From assembly GCF_000003815.2 (NCBI RefSeq), contig NC_049981.1, positions 31,074,309 through 31,119,790 of the forward strand: 45,482 nt of DNA, read 5' to 3'. Position 1 is the first letter of the stretch. Each line of letters opens with the position of its first letter. The DNA is from Branchiostoma floridae (taxonomy: Eukaryota; Chordata; Leptocardii; Amphioxiformes; Branchiostomatidae). Positions 34,991 to 45,482 of the stretch are shown one piece after another. The notes under the pieces are model-generated. The model was not told the DNA's origin, made no database searches, and was given only the letters and a program-made list of their open reading frames with translations. The position numbers were made by a program, and so were the translations under genes.

Positions 34991-35342
34991 TGCCACAAAG
35001 CATAAAGCAATGCCTATTCACTAGCTGATCTTACAACGAAGGATGCAATTCCCACAGTGATAAATTGAAAAGTGTTGTGAAGACAAAAAAAGGAACAGGC
35101 TCAAAGCGAAGCATCCTTGACACAGTGCACTAACTTTTTACATATTCATCTTGTCCTCAAAAGTTGACTTCACTATTCAGACTAACATGAAATATTCATG
35201 AAGACTTTTTCTCCAAAGTCCATTGGAAATCCAGAGCTTCAAAGAGAACAATATACATGAAGCGGCTTGACAAAGTACAGCCAACCCAAGAGAGCAGTAT
35301 ATCAAGAAATGCTGAAATGGTGCATGATGCAAGTGCCAATTT

Positions 35343-35933
35343 AGGGCTTGAAATACAACCTTAAGTTCATCATCATCATCGGTCGACGTGATCGCACATG
35401 TTCGCACATGTTTACACACGACGGGGTTATACCGCCCCTTACAAGGTGACATACCCTTTTGCTGGCTAATTACAAGACGGGAATGCGCCAGGTCTCCTGT
35501 CCGGGTGAATGATGTAAATCATCGTATGGCTGAATACGAGACGGACCGTCCATCGCTGAACAGAGACGACTGCAGTCGTCACACCCCATGCACGTTAAAG
35601 AACCCACCACATCTTTCGAAAAAGAGAAGGGGCATGCCCCGGTGTGCGATGGTGCACTTCCTTTCACCTGGAGTTGCTGAATCACTACAATTATAAATCA
35701 CCCGGATGGAGGCCTGGCAAACTTCCGTCTCGTGTCAGTCTTAGAATAATTTACATCATTCACCTCTACAGGAGACCTGGCGCATCCCTGTCTCTAGTAA
35801 ACGAAAGGGTACGTCACCCCGTAAGGGGCATTATAACCCGCCAGCGCGTATGCTCGTCAGCTGATGATGATGATAAATTTTCAACGTTACCCACACCGTA
35901 CATGTATGCAGTAAAACATATATTTCAAGCCCT
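35343..35933. mobile_element. hAT-like non-autonomous element with nested inverted repeats
   Basis: The outer ends AGGGCTTGAAATA (35343-35355) and TATTTCAAGCCCT (35921-35933) are inverted repeats. Inner arms of more than 100 bp begin TTCATCATCATCATC (35366) and end CTGATGATGATGATAAA (35870-35886), enclosing CCAGGTCTCCTG/CAGGAGACCTGG. The AGGGCTYGAAATA end recurs at 44540-44554. The hAT assignment rests only on the end motif. I could not find a matching 8-bp target duplication. Confidence 0.7.
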
Positions 35934-36180
35934 GAGGTGTAAACGCCACGGGGTGGTTTATGGCTGAAAGTCGTGGTCATAAACTAAAGAATTCCCCAAC
36001 CATTCACACGGCAGTCACATGGCTTTGCTAGGTTGTCATATGACAGTGCTTATGTTGTAAAACATCGCATGAAATTCCACACGGTTTTGCTGAAGGTGAA
36101 CCAAAAGGTTTCGCGTGTCTTTTAGCTAACAATAATATTAAGTTTCATTGAAGCTGAGTGAATTTATGAATGACATTCAC

Positions 36181-36330
36181 TAATTTGATTTGTTGGTTCT
36201 CGGATTAAGAATAAAAGTTTTACTGAAAAAACCTAATGAAGAAAATGCCAGAAGACCAGGTTGATGATGGCATCCGATTACTACATTATCTAAACTTTAT
36301 TCTAAACAATCAGAGAACCAATGAATTTTT
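36181..36330. mobile_element. MITE remnant with TTGGTTCTCGG ends
   Basis: TTTGTTGGTTCTCGGATTA on the left and CAGAGAACCAATGAA on the right are inverted. The ends resemble those of 43278-43464 and a one-sided piece at about 44133-44215. Confidence 0.6.
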
Positions 36331-37780
36331 GTGTCACAAACCCAAACCTACATGTGTAAGTATGCGCTTGGATTAATCTGATTTTTTTAATTTTACACCT
36401 GAAGTCAGCAGTGTGATAAAGATGTGTTTTCTCTACAAATACGATATATTCATACATAGGAAAAAGTAAAACAGAAAAAGGAATTAGTAATAATAAAACA
36501 TTATTGCAAAATGCATGAAAGCCAATTCCTTGTTAAAGAAAAGAGAAGAACGATGTAACATGACTTATCTAAATGCCACCTCTAAATCTTAACTTTGATA
36601 GGTTTGCTTCTTTTCTTTTGAAACAGAGAAAGACAAAAGATCTGGCGTTTTCCATGGCATAATGATTGGTTTCTCTGATATTGTGTGGAGAGTATTTCCT
36701 TCTTTCTTGAAAGGCCATGTTGATATTTATTTTTGCAATCCATGGCATACATTTGCTTATTTTGAACCTGCTTTGTATGATTTAGAGTATGGTGGAAAAC
36801 TTTTTTCATTTTTGGAAATGCCGAAAATTGATGCGCGCATGGATCTCATCTATATAATCATATCGACATGGCCTAAACATGGATAAATGAAGGAGCTTAC
36901 TTCAACAATGAAACACAGCAGTTATACCCATGATTGTCACACGGTAGAGTTCTACATGTCACATGATGAAGGCCGCAGGTAATATAGGCAGTATCGGATT
37001 ACTTCCCTCAGGAGTCATGTTACAGCCCTGTATTATGTTGCTCGCACGTCATTCAGGATTGTCCATCGACTCTTACCGCCCATGTGACTACTCGCTGACT
37101 GAATCAACTGTCCATCAACGGTAGTTTACAAATCAGCTCGATGTTTCTGTATCGTTCTAATGTGCTGCGTATTAGTTTAACCTTCGGTAAGGGGCAGGTA
37201 TGGAATAGCGACTCCGCCAAATTTACTGCGGCTATCACAAGAGATCGAAACACCCGTTTTTTTTCCTGGCTCAATATTGCAGGCCGCCCAAATTTCACCT
37301 GCAATTTGGCGAGATTGCCTGCAATGGCCCGAGATTACACTGTCTATGGAAATGCCCCAATCTTTTGAGGCCCAGTTTTATGTGGGTGCCAAACTGGCAA
37401 TGGGTACAAAATGTAGTATACTGGTGCACGTACACTTGTACATGTAGCCAATACCTCATGTAAATGAATGACATACTGCATACAGAAACCTGTATCTAAA
37501 ACTAAGCATGCGCCCCAACTTTGGCAGCAACTTGTAGCCCCTTTATAATTTTGACAAACTTAAAAAGTGCATACTTTATTTCAGTGAGAGTTATTTGAGA
37601 AAATACAGTAAGTGAGTTGTCATGTTACATATTTCAGGCGAGCACATTAAAAAAAATGCCACCCTTATCAAAAAGAGTAGGAGTATAACTATAAGTGAAC
37701 CTCACTTTACAAGTGGGGTACCTTGTGTACATAACATGATGATCAACATCATGTTCGTGGGCACCATAGAAGAAGACAAG

Positions 37781-38047
37781 GTTGGACAAGTTTTGTAAAA
37801 TTCACTGGCCAAATTGACCAAACCAATTTTCACATCCAGTAGTGGAGTTCTTATGATTGCCTCTATTTTTCTATGTTGACCATTGCTTGATGTCATGACT
37901 GTAAAAAGTAACAAGTTTATCAAAATCTCACTCAATGGAAAAATCTTAGGGCAAGTGCTAACGATCGGACAAGTGGGGTTGGACATGCACTTGCCCGATC
38001 AGCACTTTCACTTGCCCTGGACAATAGGGCTAGTGGACTTGTCCAAC
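37781..38047. mobile_element. Inverted-repeat element with GTTGGACAAGT ends
   Basis: GTTGGACAAGTTTTGT (37781) and AGTGGACTTGTCCAAC (to 38047) are inverted. Inside, GGGCAAGTGCTAACGATCGG pairs with CCCGATCAGCACTTTCACTT (37950-38018) as a second hairpin. It directly abuts the LINE fragment that follows. Confidence 0.65.
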
Positions 38048-38049
38048 TC

Positions 38050-38340
38050 TGGTAAGTTTAGCTACAGGGGCGTTTGTCAGTGGAACCACCTTCCAATGAC
38101 TTTAAAAACGGCTCCCAACATTGCAACATTCAAGCATATGATGAAACTGAGCTGACCTCTGACCTCATGACCGGACTGAAGTATGATTATGGAAAACGGT
38201 CTTTGTATATATATATTATTTGTATGTTATGTATGGTGCTGATGTGTCATGTATTATGTGTTATTCAGGGCCCCACTGTAAAGCAGTGCGATGCACTGAG
38301 CTGGGCTACCCTGGCTAAAGAAAACAGAATAAAAAAAAAA
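38050..38340 (+). mobile_element. LINE 3' end (last codons, 3' UTR and A-rich tail)
   Basis: The frame 38052-38155 encodes GKFSYRGVCQWNHLPMTLK and ATFKHMMKLS before a stop. This is the usual C-terminal signature (FSYRG..WN.LP...K....F) of CR1/L2-type LINE reverse transcriptase proteins. A 3' UTR with CTGAGCTGGGCTACCCTGGC and an A-rich tail at 38328-38343 follows. It is strongly 5'-truncated. Confidence 0.8.
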
Positions 38341-38748
38341 AAAGAAGATTCAGACTCAAAGGAAGAAAGACTGGATGCTTTTGTCCATCATCATCATCAT
38401 CATTATCATCGTTACTGAATACAGGACTAACTTCACTGCCAGGGCAACATCCTCCCTAGCCTCCAAAGACCTCCAGGATCATTTACCCTCCTTTGCTTCC
38501 CAGTAGTCAAGAATAACCCTGTCAGACGTCAGACGAGCCTGTCTCCATGGTAACGGTTCACGGTGACGGAACGATTTTACCTGATGAGCGCCACTTGAGC
38601 AGCCCCGATGAAAAGAAGGCTCGTCCTCAGGTTACAGATCAGATTACGTGAACGACTTCAAGGATGGCCGGGAGGTAAGAGCACTGCTAATTGGCTTTGC
38701 GATTTATTTCGGGCGGGAAAGCAAAGCTTACTCAGGGTTCTACCTAGT

Positions 38749-39060
38749 GCATTTTAGCGTAGTGGGCCACTATGCTATAATTTGTGACCACAACGCTAAA
38801 ATAAGGGCCACTACGCTAATTTTTAGGTGGTGTAGTGGTGCTTTGCTATCATTTACTTGTTCAATAATGTCTAAATAATGTCTGAACAATGTGAAATGAT
38901 GATATGACACTCAAAACTGACCAAAAAATCCTTCAAATTACATCTGATGTTAACAGAGTGCCAACTTTTAACACTACACTTTCAAGACCCCCCTTCTACA
39001 CCTCTCTCCTGATTGGTCGCTTTGCTACCATTTCATTGTCCCACTACGCTAAAATGAAAT
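38749..39060. repeat. Inverted-repeat remnant, CATTTTAGCGTAGTGG ends
   Basis: CATTTTAGCGTAGTGGGCC at 38749 is mirrored by CCCACTACGCTAAAATGAAA near 39039. Internal copies of CCACTACGCTAA occur at about 38811 and, inverted, earlier. Confidence 0.65.
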
Positions 39061-39424
39061 CCTGGCTAGAACACTTGTTGCTGGTTTCTGGAATTAATTT
39101 TGCTCTAAAAACATCTTTTTAAGTCTGCTGATTATGTAGTAGGATGCTTCAATGTGTTCTTCCAGCAAACACAACCTTTGAAGTGAAGTAAGCAATGCCA
39201 ATTTAACTGTGTGGTTCTACCTTGTGCCCTTTTTAGGGCAGTGAGTGTAAGAAGCCCCAGTAGAAATAGGATGGTACCCAGGCTAAGAATATGGAAGTCT
39301 GTGTGAGGCATTTGATGTTGGTGTGCAAAGCTTAGTAGTTCTAACACAGCTCTGAGCTGTGATATTCAATTATAAATTGAGAATTGCGAAGTCGTACACA
39401 AATATAATGTGAAATATGTGAAAC

Positions 39425-39812
39425 TTGGACTCTAAAAAGTCTGATGAGTCTCTCCTGTTAGCTTTCGAGATGAGATGCCTAAGGGCGATCCTCAGTGTTT
39501 CACTTCGCCACCGAATTCCGAATGTGGTAATAAGAGCGAGACTGGGTATAGAAAACACCATTGTCGATTCCATCAGACTCAGAAGACTAAGGTGGTTTGG
39601 TCACGTTGTGAGAAAACCACCAAACACACTAGTCCACAAAGCATACTATCAAGATTTCCAAAAGCCCAGGCCAGGGGGAGACCCCCGAAACGATGGAGGG
39701 ACCAAATTCCAAAGGACATCGGACAGAGTATCAAGTTGGCGGAGATGAGTGCGACGAATCGTGCAGTCTGGAGAAATATCACAGAGGGAGCAAGGGGCCA
39801 GTCACTGGCCTA
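39425..39812 (+). pseudogene. LINE fragment: C-terminal end of a reverse-transcriptase ORF, frameshifted
   Basis: The first frame reads LLLAFEMRCLRAILSVSLRH and RLRRLRWFGHVVRKPPNTL. After a shift near 39665 the next frame reads GRPPKRWRDQIPKDIGQSI and NRAVWRNITEGARGQS. The order MRCLR.IL ... LRWFGHV.R ... RGRPKRWRD is the classic tail of RTE/CR1-type LINE proteins. At least one frameshift and loss of everything upstream make it non-functional. It is antisense to CAMK2. Confidence 0.85.
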
Positions 39813-40490
39813 GGCACTTAGGCAGGGTAGGCACACAAATATATAGTCATTGTGTAATCGTGCACCAACGTGACATGTACAGTCGAGTCAAATTCTCTCA
39901 AGAATTAGACACAGTCAGCACCAATTTTGGGTACACGAATGCGCATGCATACACAGAAGCACCATGAGTGTTTCAAGTCCCAAAAACTCACAGCAGATCA
40001 GTGCCGATGCTGTGTTGAATGCTTGAACTACGAAGAATGCAGCAAATGTGGGTCCAGCATATTCCAACCCCAACATGGGCCAATATCTGGGACAGCTGGC
40101 AAGCAAGAAGGTTGGATGTATGTGGTGGACAGGGGCCTAAATTTGTATAAACATTTTTTTTTTGCTGGTGTGTTCTTTTCATTTCTTTTTCTGTCAGGGG
40201 CAAATCAGAGCTTACAACTGCCATAAACCAATCAGAGTTTAGAACTGGGCTAGAATATTTGCTGTATGTACAATGTATATGAAAAATTACAGTTCTGCAA
40301 TGGTAGTATAACAACCTCCACAGACTTTGTTATCATATTGTTGATAACCATTAAGCACTACGGTCTGTTCTAGACCGTAGAACCAAGAGGACTATATATT
40401 GTAATTAATGTAGCCTCTTCTCATGTCGAACTCAAAGTGTAATGCTTGAGATGAAGCAAACATGGCCTAAGTGGTCTCTCTCTCCCCGAA

Positions 40491-40711
40491 TACTGTAAAA
40501 ACATAAGTTTATAAGTTACATAAGTTTGTGGGGATTTAATTTCGCGGAAGCGGGAAATGGACTTTTCGCGGTGTTTCTAATTTCGTGGTAGCGTCATAGA
40601 CTGTAGTCACATACTATAATGAATAAATGTTGGTGGTTTTAAGTTCGCAGTGAAGTGGTCACCGCGAAAACCGCAAACATAAAACTACCGCGAATATTTC
40701 TGCATTTACAA
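40491..40711. mobile_element. Second copy of the TA-type palindromic MITE
   Basis: TACTGTAAAAACATAAGTTT ... TTTCGCGGAAGCGGGAAATG ... TTTCTGCATTTACA matches 1139-1328, with an extra roughly 20 bp near the left end and decayed termini. Confidence 0.75.
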
Positions 40712-40904
40712 TTTGATCCCTGAACCCCACAGACACCTTAAATGGACCCTCTCCCCTTCCTTCCAGTTGGGCGATCCACGGCAACTCTAATGGACTTTAT
40801 GCAGTCTGTATGTCACCTCCTATCTACAGGCACATCTACATTACCCAATCAATACTCCATGTGTGTGCGTGGAGGGGGGGGGGTAAAGATTCACATCTCC
40901 CAGC

Positions 40905-41290
40905 AGCTTGAAATGACCTGGAGTGACCTGAAATTCTACTGTCTGATTGGTGATGACAGGTCACATGATCAACAGTGCAGGATTGATTCTCAATGACCTA
41001 GATTGACTTCAAGCTCTACTGTCTGATTGGTTAATTAATACAGGTCACTTGATCAATAGTGCAAGATTCAAATTCCCAGCATCTTGAAACGACCTGGAGT
41101 GACCTAAAACTCTACCGTCTGATTGGTAAAGACAGGTCACATGATCAACAGTGCAAGATTCACATCTCTCAGCAGCTGGAAATGACCTGGAGTGACCTGA
41201 AACTTACTGTCTGATTGGAGGAGAGAGGTCACCTGATTATTAGTGCACATTTTACATCTCCTAGCAGCTTGAAGTGACCTGGAGTGACCC
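40905..41290. repeat. Tandem array (about 80-96 bp unit) carrying DR4-type TGACCT motifs
   Basis: Five units are marked by TGACCTGGAGTGACCT or variants (40914-40929, 40994-41009, 41090-41105, 41183-41198, 41275-41290). Each of the first four is followed by CTACTGTCTGATTGG-like and AGGTCACATGATC-like words. See findings for the nuclear-receptor interpretation. Confidence 0.9.
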
Positions 41291-41617
41291 GAGGTGATAG
41301 AGAAAACGTGCTTGTACTTCATATGTGACAGGGTTCCATGATTGTCATTATTGATTTTTTTATGCGACTGCCACATATCTGGAAATTATTAACTGGAAAA
41401 ACTTAATGATAACAAAACCTGAAAACCAGGTTTGTGCCTTGGTGCACTCAGTTTTTGGAGTCAATACAGTCATATGCAAGTTTTCCTCCCTCTAGTTTTC
41501 ATCTAGGTGATGTCCGCTTGCCATAATTTCACTTTAAAAATCAGAAAACTAACAAGTTTGATTGGGGTGGGCTAAACAGTAATGATAGAAATGCTGAAGA
41601 AATGGGAGGGTACTTAC

Positions 41618-41672
41618 AAGTCAAAGACGAGATAGTGAAACCCTTCCTCCGGTATGCTGTCGTGTAGTCTCA
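41618..41672 (-). CDS. CAMK2: CaMKII exon 4: kinase N-lobe strands beta4-beta5
   Basis: This 55-bp exon encodes RLHDSIPEEGFHYLVFD, with the last two bases of the preceding Val codon at its start and TT of a Leu codon at its end. In CaMKII this is the end of the N-lobe sheet leading to the hinge. Mammals have RLHDSISEEGHHYLIFDL, so the main change is Ser to Pro in the loop. The acceptor on the minus strand is CTTGCCCCACAG and the donor is GTAAGTACC. The preceding exon (the region around KHPNI) was sought to the right, up to the window end, and not found, so intron 3 is at least 3.8 kb. A tandem array with DR4-type motifs lies about 330 bp downstream in transcript direction. Confidence 0.95.
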
Positions 41673-41774
41673 CTGTGGGGCAAGACGGAGAGAAATGGTC
41701 AAAATCCGAGTAGAACAGAAATTAAGCGTGACAACATTTAGCCTACTTTGCAACAAACATTTAGCCTCGTCAAT

Positions 41775-42075
41775 GAAGGTTAGACACCCAGGTAATGAGA
41801 TATGCCAAAGAGCAGTTACTGGAGAACTGGATATGATTTTGAAAACAGTCAGACATTTCAGATAGCATCCACCTTGTTGCCTATTGGACACTCAAATTGT
41901 CTTCAGATCTTTTGCACTGACATAGTTAGGGTATATACTATAAGAGACCAGTTTCTCTCAGATCACTTCAGTGTCACTGATGAAAGATAGTGGATACTAT
42001 CTAAAACGTAAGACCATTTCCAAAATCATATTCAGTCTCTTGAGTAACTGCTTTTTGGCATTACATGTACATGTA
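41775..42075. mobile_element. Foldback MITE, second member of the 20978-21168 family
   Basis: TGAAGGTTAGACACCCAGGT and CTGGATATGATTTTGAAAAC on the left are mirrored by CCATTTCCAAAATCATATTC and GAGTAACTGCTTTTTGGCAT on the right. The centre contains unrelated sequence. Confidence 0.75.
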
Positions 42076-42366
42076 GCCTCCAGTTCTCAACCCTCTAGGA
42101 ATGGCATCCTTTATTTTGTGGGGGAGCGCTGATTCAAAATTTTGAACAGAATGGGCCAGGTTCTTATACTGGGAAGATTGTATTTTCTACCCTGGAAGGG
42201 CACATACTAGTATGTTGAAAATCATAAATCAGTGCTCCTTCACAAAATTAATGCATCACAATATTCCTAGAAGGCTGCAAAAGAGGGTACCGAACATTTG
42301 CATTCGCTGTACATTCCCTGAAGAGGTGAATTGATCAACAAGTACAAGTAGGTACAACTGTATCAT

Positions 42367-42436
42367 AAATCCATCCATCCATCCATCCATCCATCCATCC
42401 ATCCATGCATCCATCCATCCATCCATCCATCCATCT
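42367..42436 (+). repeat. (ATCC)n microsatellite
   Basis: About 17 units of CCAT/ATCC with one interruption (ATGC), followed by ATACATAC/CTATACAT. The Trp/Asp/Gly-rich open frame here is an artefact of it. Confidence 0.95.
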
Positions 42437-43277
42437 ATACATACATACATCTATACATACATTCTGCATTCAATCATTAATCCATCAACTTATGATATTC
42501 ATATAACACGATAAGAAAGTTTGAGAAAACCCCAATTATCACTTTGCCAAGAAGCAAACAAATATATGACAAATAACACCACACAGAACAATGTACCACC
42601 AGGCAACCCATGATTACCGTAAGATATTTATTCCCAGAACAAACCGTAAAGAAAACTATGTGGCAACAGGTTGCAGACTGGACCTTCCTAAACCTGCTCA
42701 AAAGACTAACTACGGAAAAAAAGTCATAGTTGGTTTCTATGTTTTTGGTTTATTGCAATTTCACAGGAAATTAGCTGCATTCATCTTTTGACCAGCACAC
42801 AAATTTAAGTGGTCGTGCATGTATCCAAGAAAGCTTCCAACTTGAGGCTTGTAGTCAGAACCCTGTAAGCAAAGAGGCCCAGAGGGCATCAGCCAATCAG
42901 ATCTGTGCCCATCGCGAGTCATTCTGCAACTTCATCAGAACGATATTCATGCCACTGCGCAGGCAACAGTTCCGATCAACAATGGCTAAAAATAACTCTA
43001 CAGGACAGTAAAGTCGGCATCACATTCAGCGACAAGGGAATTATTGATATTCTGAAGGCATGCTGCATTCCCGGTGGAGCAGCGAGTAGATCAGATATTG
43101 GCAGGTTCTGCTGACAATGGATATACCAAGATGGCAAGATACGATAATTCTAATTTTAAATAGGTCTTCTCCTTACAAATTTTGAACCTTCCTCATGCTG
43201 AAGTAGCCTTTCTGCACCAAATTACTTTGTTATAAGATTACACAGCAGACAAAAGGTTAAAAATTACAGAAAAATAA

Positions 43278-43464
43278 GGCCACTCCAATTTCATTTGTTG
43301 GTCCCTCATTTTTTCAAGAGAAGATATAGCAAGCGGAAATCTATTTCACAACACCACAAAGGCATAAACCTGGTCTTTGGGCTAAATATCTTAATTTTTT
43401 CTTCCATATAAGCATTTTTTTCTTTCTAAAATTAAAGAACCAACATTTTTTAATTGGTGTGGCC
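43278..43464. mobile_element. MITE with GGCCACWCC ends and TAA target duplication
   Basis: The left end GGCCACTCCAATTTCATTTG and the right end TTTTTAATTGGTGTGGCC are inverted, with TAA on both sides (43275-43277, 43465-43467). It is a 187-bp member of the family of 7252-7614. Confidence 0.8.
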
Positions 43465-44489
43465 TAAGATGGACCAAGAAGGGGTGGAAGGAGATCATTG
43501 CCTCAACAGAGATTGTGACAATAGTGTAAGTTTCAAGTCACTGCAGGCCATGCAGTCTTCTGAGTTATTGTCTTAACAAGAACTGATTTCTAAGATTTGC
43601 TAGAGGCAGAAGAAGAAGAAAGAGAAATAACACACCATCAAAAACAATACGTCTTCCCAAACCAGGTAAAACATAACGAGAAAAGACACAAATGGGACAT
43701 AGCGGAAGACAGAGCGGGTTAAAAATAAAATGCGCTCCATGGAGACAGGAAAACAGATTTTCTATATTACTGGACAAGGCGCCGAATCCGCCACCTCGGG
43801 GGTACCCAGCGCCCGTACACTGGATCTTCTGTCAGTAATGTCTTCTTCAATACCTGCCGGCGGCTTGGCATGTATTTCAGCAGACAGGTATCAGCTTTCC
43901 AGCTGTAATATTGCCAGTCGATCACTCTTCTAACAACGGCCAGGACAGACGAGTAAATGTCGTCCCGGCGGTGAACAATGGTCCGTGATCAATGCAGACA
44001 TCTGTTGCATACTTAGCGAGTGACCCAGTTGTTTTGTGCGGCACGGCCTCTGAGGTTTACATGTAATTAGCGGAAAAGCTGCAAGGTCTGCTGGTGTTGT
44101 ATTAAAGGTCTGTGTTAATAAGACCGCACTGTTCTAATTTGTTGGTTCTCGGATTTTTAAAAATAAAAAAGATATGCTTAACTGGAAAAACATCCCGAAA
44201 ACAAAGCTAGGTCTACGCCTTGTTACCTAGTTTTACGGGATGAATTTGACCTATTCTGTGCTGCTGCTTCTAAATTGCTTCCCCATTTGGCCACATTACG
44301 GTAAGAAATACCCCAAACCCATAGTAATGCAGGACTTACATACTGGCATTGTGCAATGCAACAACTGTTGCATGTAGCACGACCAGGGATAAAAGATGCT
44401 ACAAGTACTACTATGAAAGCAAGCCAGGTTTGTTCATGTGTCTTATTTTGTCATGAACCAGTGCAGTTTTTTTATATGCAGATTGACAT

Positions 44490-44554
44490 GAGAAATACAG
44501 GTCTGCACAGCTCCAGTTACCACTTGCACATACAGGTGATATTTCGAGCCCTGT
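44490..44554 (-). mobile_element. Terminal fragment of the AGGGCTCGAAATA (hAT-like) family
   Basis: On the minus strand it begins CAGGGCTCGAAATATCACCT and continues GTATGTGCAAGTGG. The end motif matches 35343-35355. Confidence 0.55.
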
Positions 44555-44850
44555 GAACCGATACATAATCCACACCCTCATCATAACTCATCCAGATAAT
44601 TTTAGTGAAGTAATGTATGGGGTACGAGTTGCGGAGTCAAGGCCATATGATGACAGTACCGACAAAAATGGCTCCATAAAACCATACTCATGTGAATTAG
44701 TGCTGCCGACAGAATGACAATTAGCTGAGAGGAATATCGATTTATGTTCATCAAGATGAACAACTTGTCCTGCACAATGTAGGTTTTCTTCTAAGTTGAA
44801 CATGACGGGTGACTGCAAAATATATTCCTTCTAGAACCTATCTTTTAAAA

Positions 44851-45462
44851 GCCGGGATATGAAATTGAACACAATGATGGCAATAGGGCTTATGTATCAG
44901 CACCAAGGACAGGCCCAACAGGTTACAATAGTTTTAATGCTATTTCAATTTGACTTTTAGCCATTGTACTCGACCATTGTACTCGCATCTGCATTTTAGA
45001 CATTGTAATCGTATATTTATTCATTATAATATTCATGCTATACGTCTAATGTGTATTGTTTATGTTACAATGTTTTTGTGCATAGCAATTATGTAACGTT
45101 GAACAATGTAAACAAGCCTGATAATTCGGCTTTCGAGCCGCAAGTTGGCTGTGATACAAATAAACCATTCTCTCTCTCTCTCTCTTATAATGCAGCATCT
45201 GTAGTACTGTTCTGTGTATATACCGGTAAGGGAGATGTGCATTTTGGTTCTAATATTCTTAAACAATGCTTGTCTCTCTTTGCTGTAAGTAGGACAGGTT
45301 ATGACAAAGTGGAATTGGTTTCAAGTTCTAAACAATGTGTGCCAATTCTCAGTTATGTAATGCTGTATGTAAATGGCTTATTATGAATTGATGTACATTT
45401 GACACTGCTTCAGAGCCGGGACATGAAATTGAACACAATGATGGCAATAGGGCTTGTGTTTC
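44851..45462 (+). repeat. Direct repeat pair, 46-bp unit
   Basis: GCCGGGATATGAAATTGAAC ... ATGGCAATAGGGCTTATGT (44851-44898) recurs as GCCGGGACATGAAATTGAAC ... GGGCTTGTGT at 45415-45462. The second copy is near the window end, so its full extent is unknown. Confidence 0.85.
44930..45185 (+). mobile_element. Probable LINE 3' UTR end with (TC)n tail
   Basis: The segment ends with CGGCTTTCGAGCCGCAAGTT, then ACAAATAAACC and a TCTCTCTC run (45167-45184). A hairpin plus AATAAA plus simple-repeat tail suggests a non-LTR retrotransposon 3' end. No coding part is present. Confidence 0.45.
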
Positions 45463-45482
45463 ATGATGATAAACTTCAACCT

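Larger units (their letters stand above)
33475..41617 (-). other. CAMK2 intron 4 (8.1 kb)
   Basis: It contains a local duplication (33905-34236), a SINE (34745-34990), a hAT-like element (35343-35933), MITE and LINE pieces (36181-36330, 37781-38340, 38749-39060, 39425-39812), a TA-type MITE (40491-40711) and the DR4-bearing array (40905-41290). The stretches 36340-37770 and 39850-40480 show nothing recognisable. Confidence 0.8.
41673..45482 (-). other. CAMK2 intron 3, 5' part missing beyond the right edge
   Basis: No further CaMKII exon is found. Contents are a foldback element (41775-42075), a microsatellite (42367-42436), a MITE (43278-43464), hAT-like and LINE ends (44490-44554, 44930-45185) and a short direct repeat (44851-44896 with 45415-45462). 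The stretches 42840-43130 and 43730-44100 are comparatively GC-rich, unique, and unexplained. Confidence 0.7.

Noticed and set aside
40358-40382. CTACGGTCT/AGACCGTAG hairpin
   Set aside because: A 9-bp stem is expected by chance in 45 kb, and there is no supporting context.
42256-42450. Frame rich in Trp-Met-Asp-Gly
   Set aside because: Translation of the (ATCC)n microsatellite.

Overview
This is a eukaryotic window, most likely from a cephalochordate (amphioxus, Branchiostoma). That species call is an inference. It rests on a CaMKII protein close to the vertebrate form, long AT-rich introns, many small MITE, SINE and LINE fragments, and abundant ACATGTACATGTAG-type words. There is no prokaryotic gene organisation, and nearly all short open frames are chance frames in introns and repeats.

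One protein-coding gene is recognisable: calcium/calmodulin-dependent protein kinase II (CAMK2), on the minus strand. Eight consecutive internal exons lie at 41618-41672, 33409-33474, 33204-33276, 17888-17990, 6607-6690, 5906-6000, 4812-4934 and 947-1030. Their lengths (55, 66, 73, 103, 84, 95, 123 and 84 bp) and phases join into one uninterrupted frame of 227 complete codons. It runs from the kinase N-lobe (HDSIPEEGFHYLVFDL) through HRDLK, DFG and the activation segment to the autoinhibitory/calmodulin-binding segment with HRQET (equivalent of Thr286) and FNARRKLK. The first exons (ATP-binding loop, catalytic Lys) lie beyond the right edge. The variable linker and hub domain lie beyond the left edge.

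Everything else is intron. Intron 10 holds MITEs, a tRNA-type SINE and a retroposon copy whose 17-bp target duplication overlaps the exon 10 splice donor. Intron 9 holds a LINE C-terminal fragment flanked by 19-bp near-identical repeats. Intron 8 carries a 90-bp tandem duplication of the exon 8 end and its donor. Intron 7 (11.2 kb) holds a TTA-flanked MITE, degenerate tandem arrays, three assembly gaps, an inverted pair of dispersed repeats and a miRNA-like hairpin. Intron 4 holds SINE, LINE, hAT-like and MITE remnants plus a tandem array studded with DR4 nuclear-receptor motifs.

The outstanding structure is in intron 6: a giant, nested, near-palindromic element (about 21546-33162, 11.6 kb). 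It has almost identical ends (AACAGTCAGCAG...), a possible 4-bp target duplication (GTAG), internal tandem arrays mirrored on both arms (a 145-bp unit expanded to about 10 copies on the right, a 163-bp unit, TTTCGAAA-rich tracts), and a tip built of nested CTCCAAGCAGA-ended foldback elements. It ends only 41 bp from the exon 6 splice donor. I see no transposase in it. A 100-N gap in its left arm probably hides about 1.5 kb that is present in the right arm.
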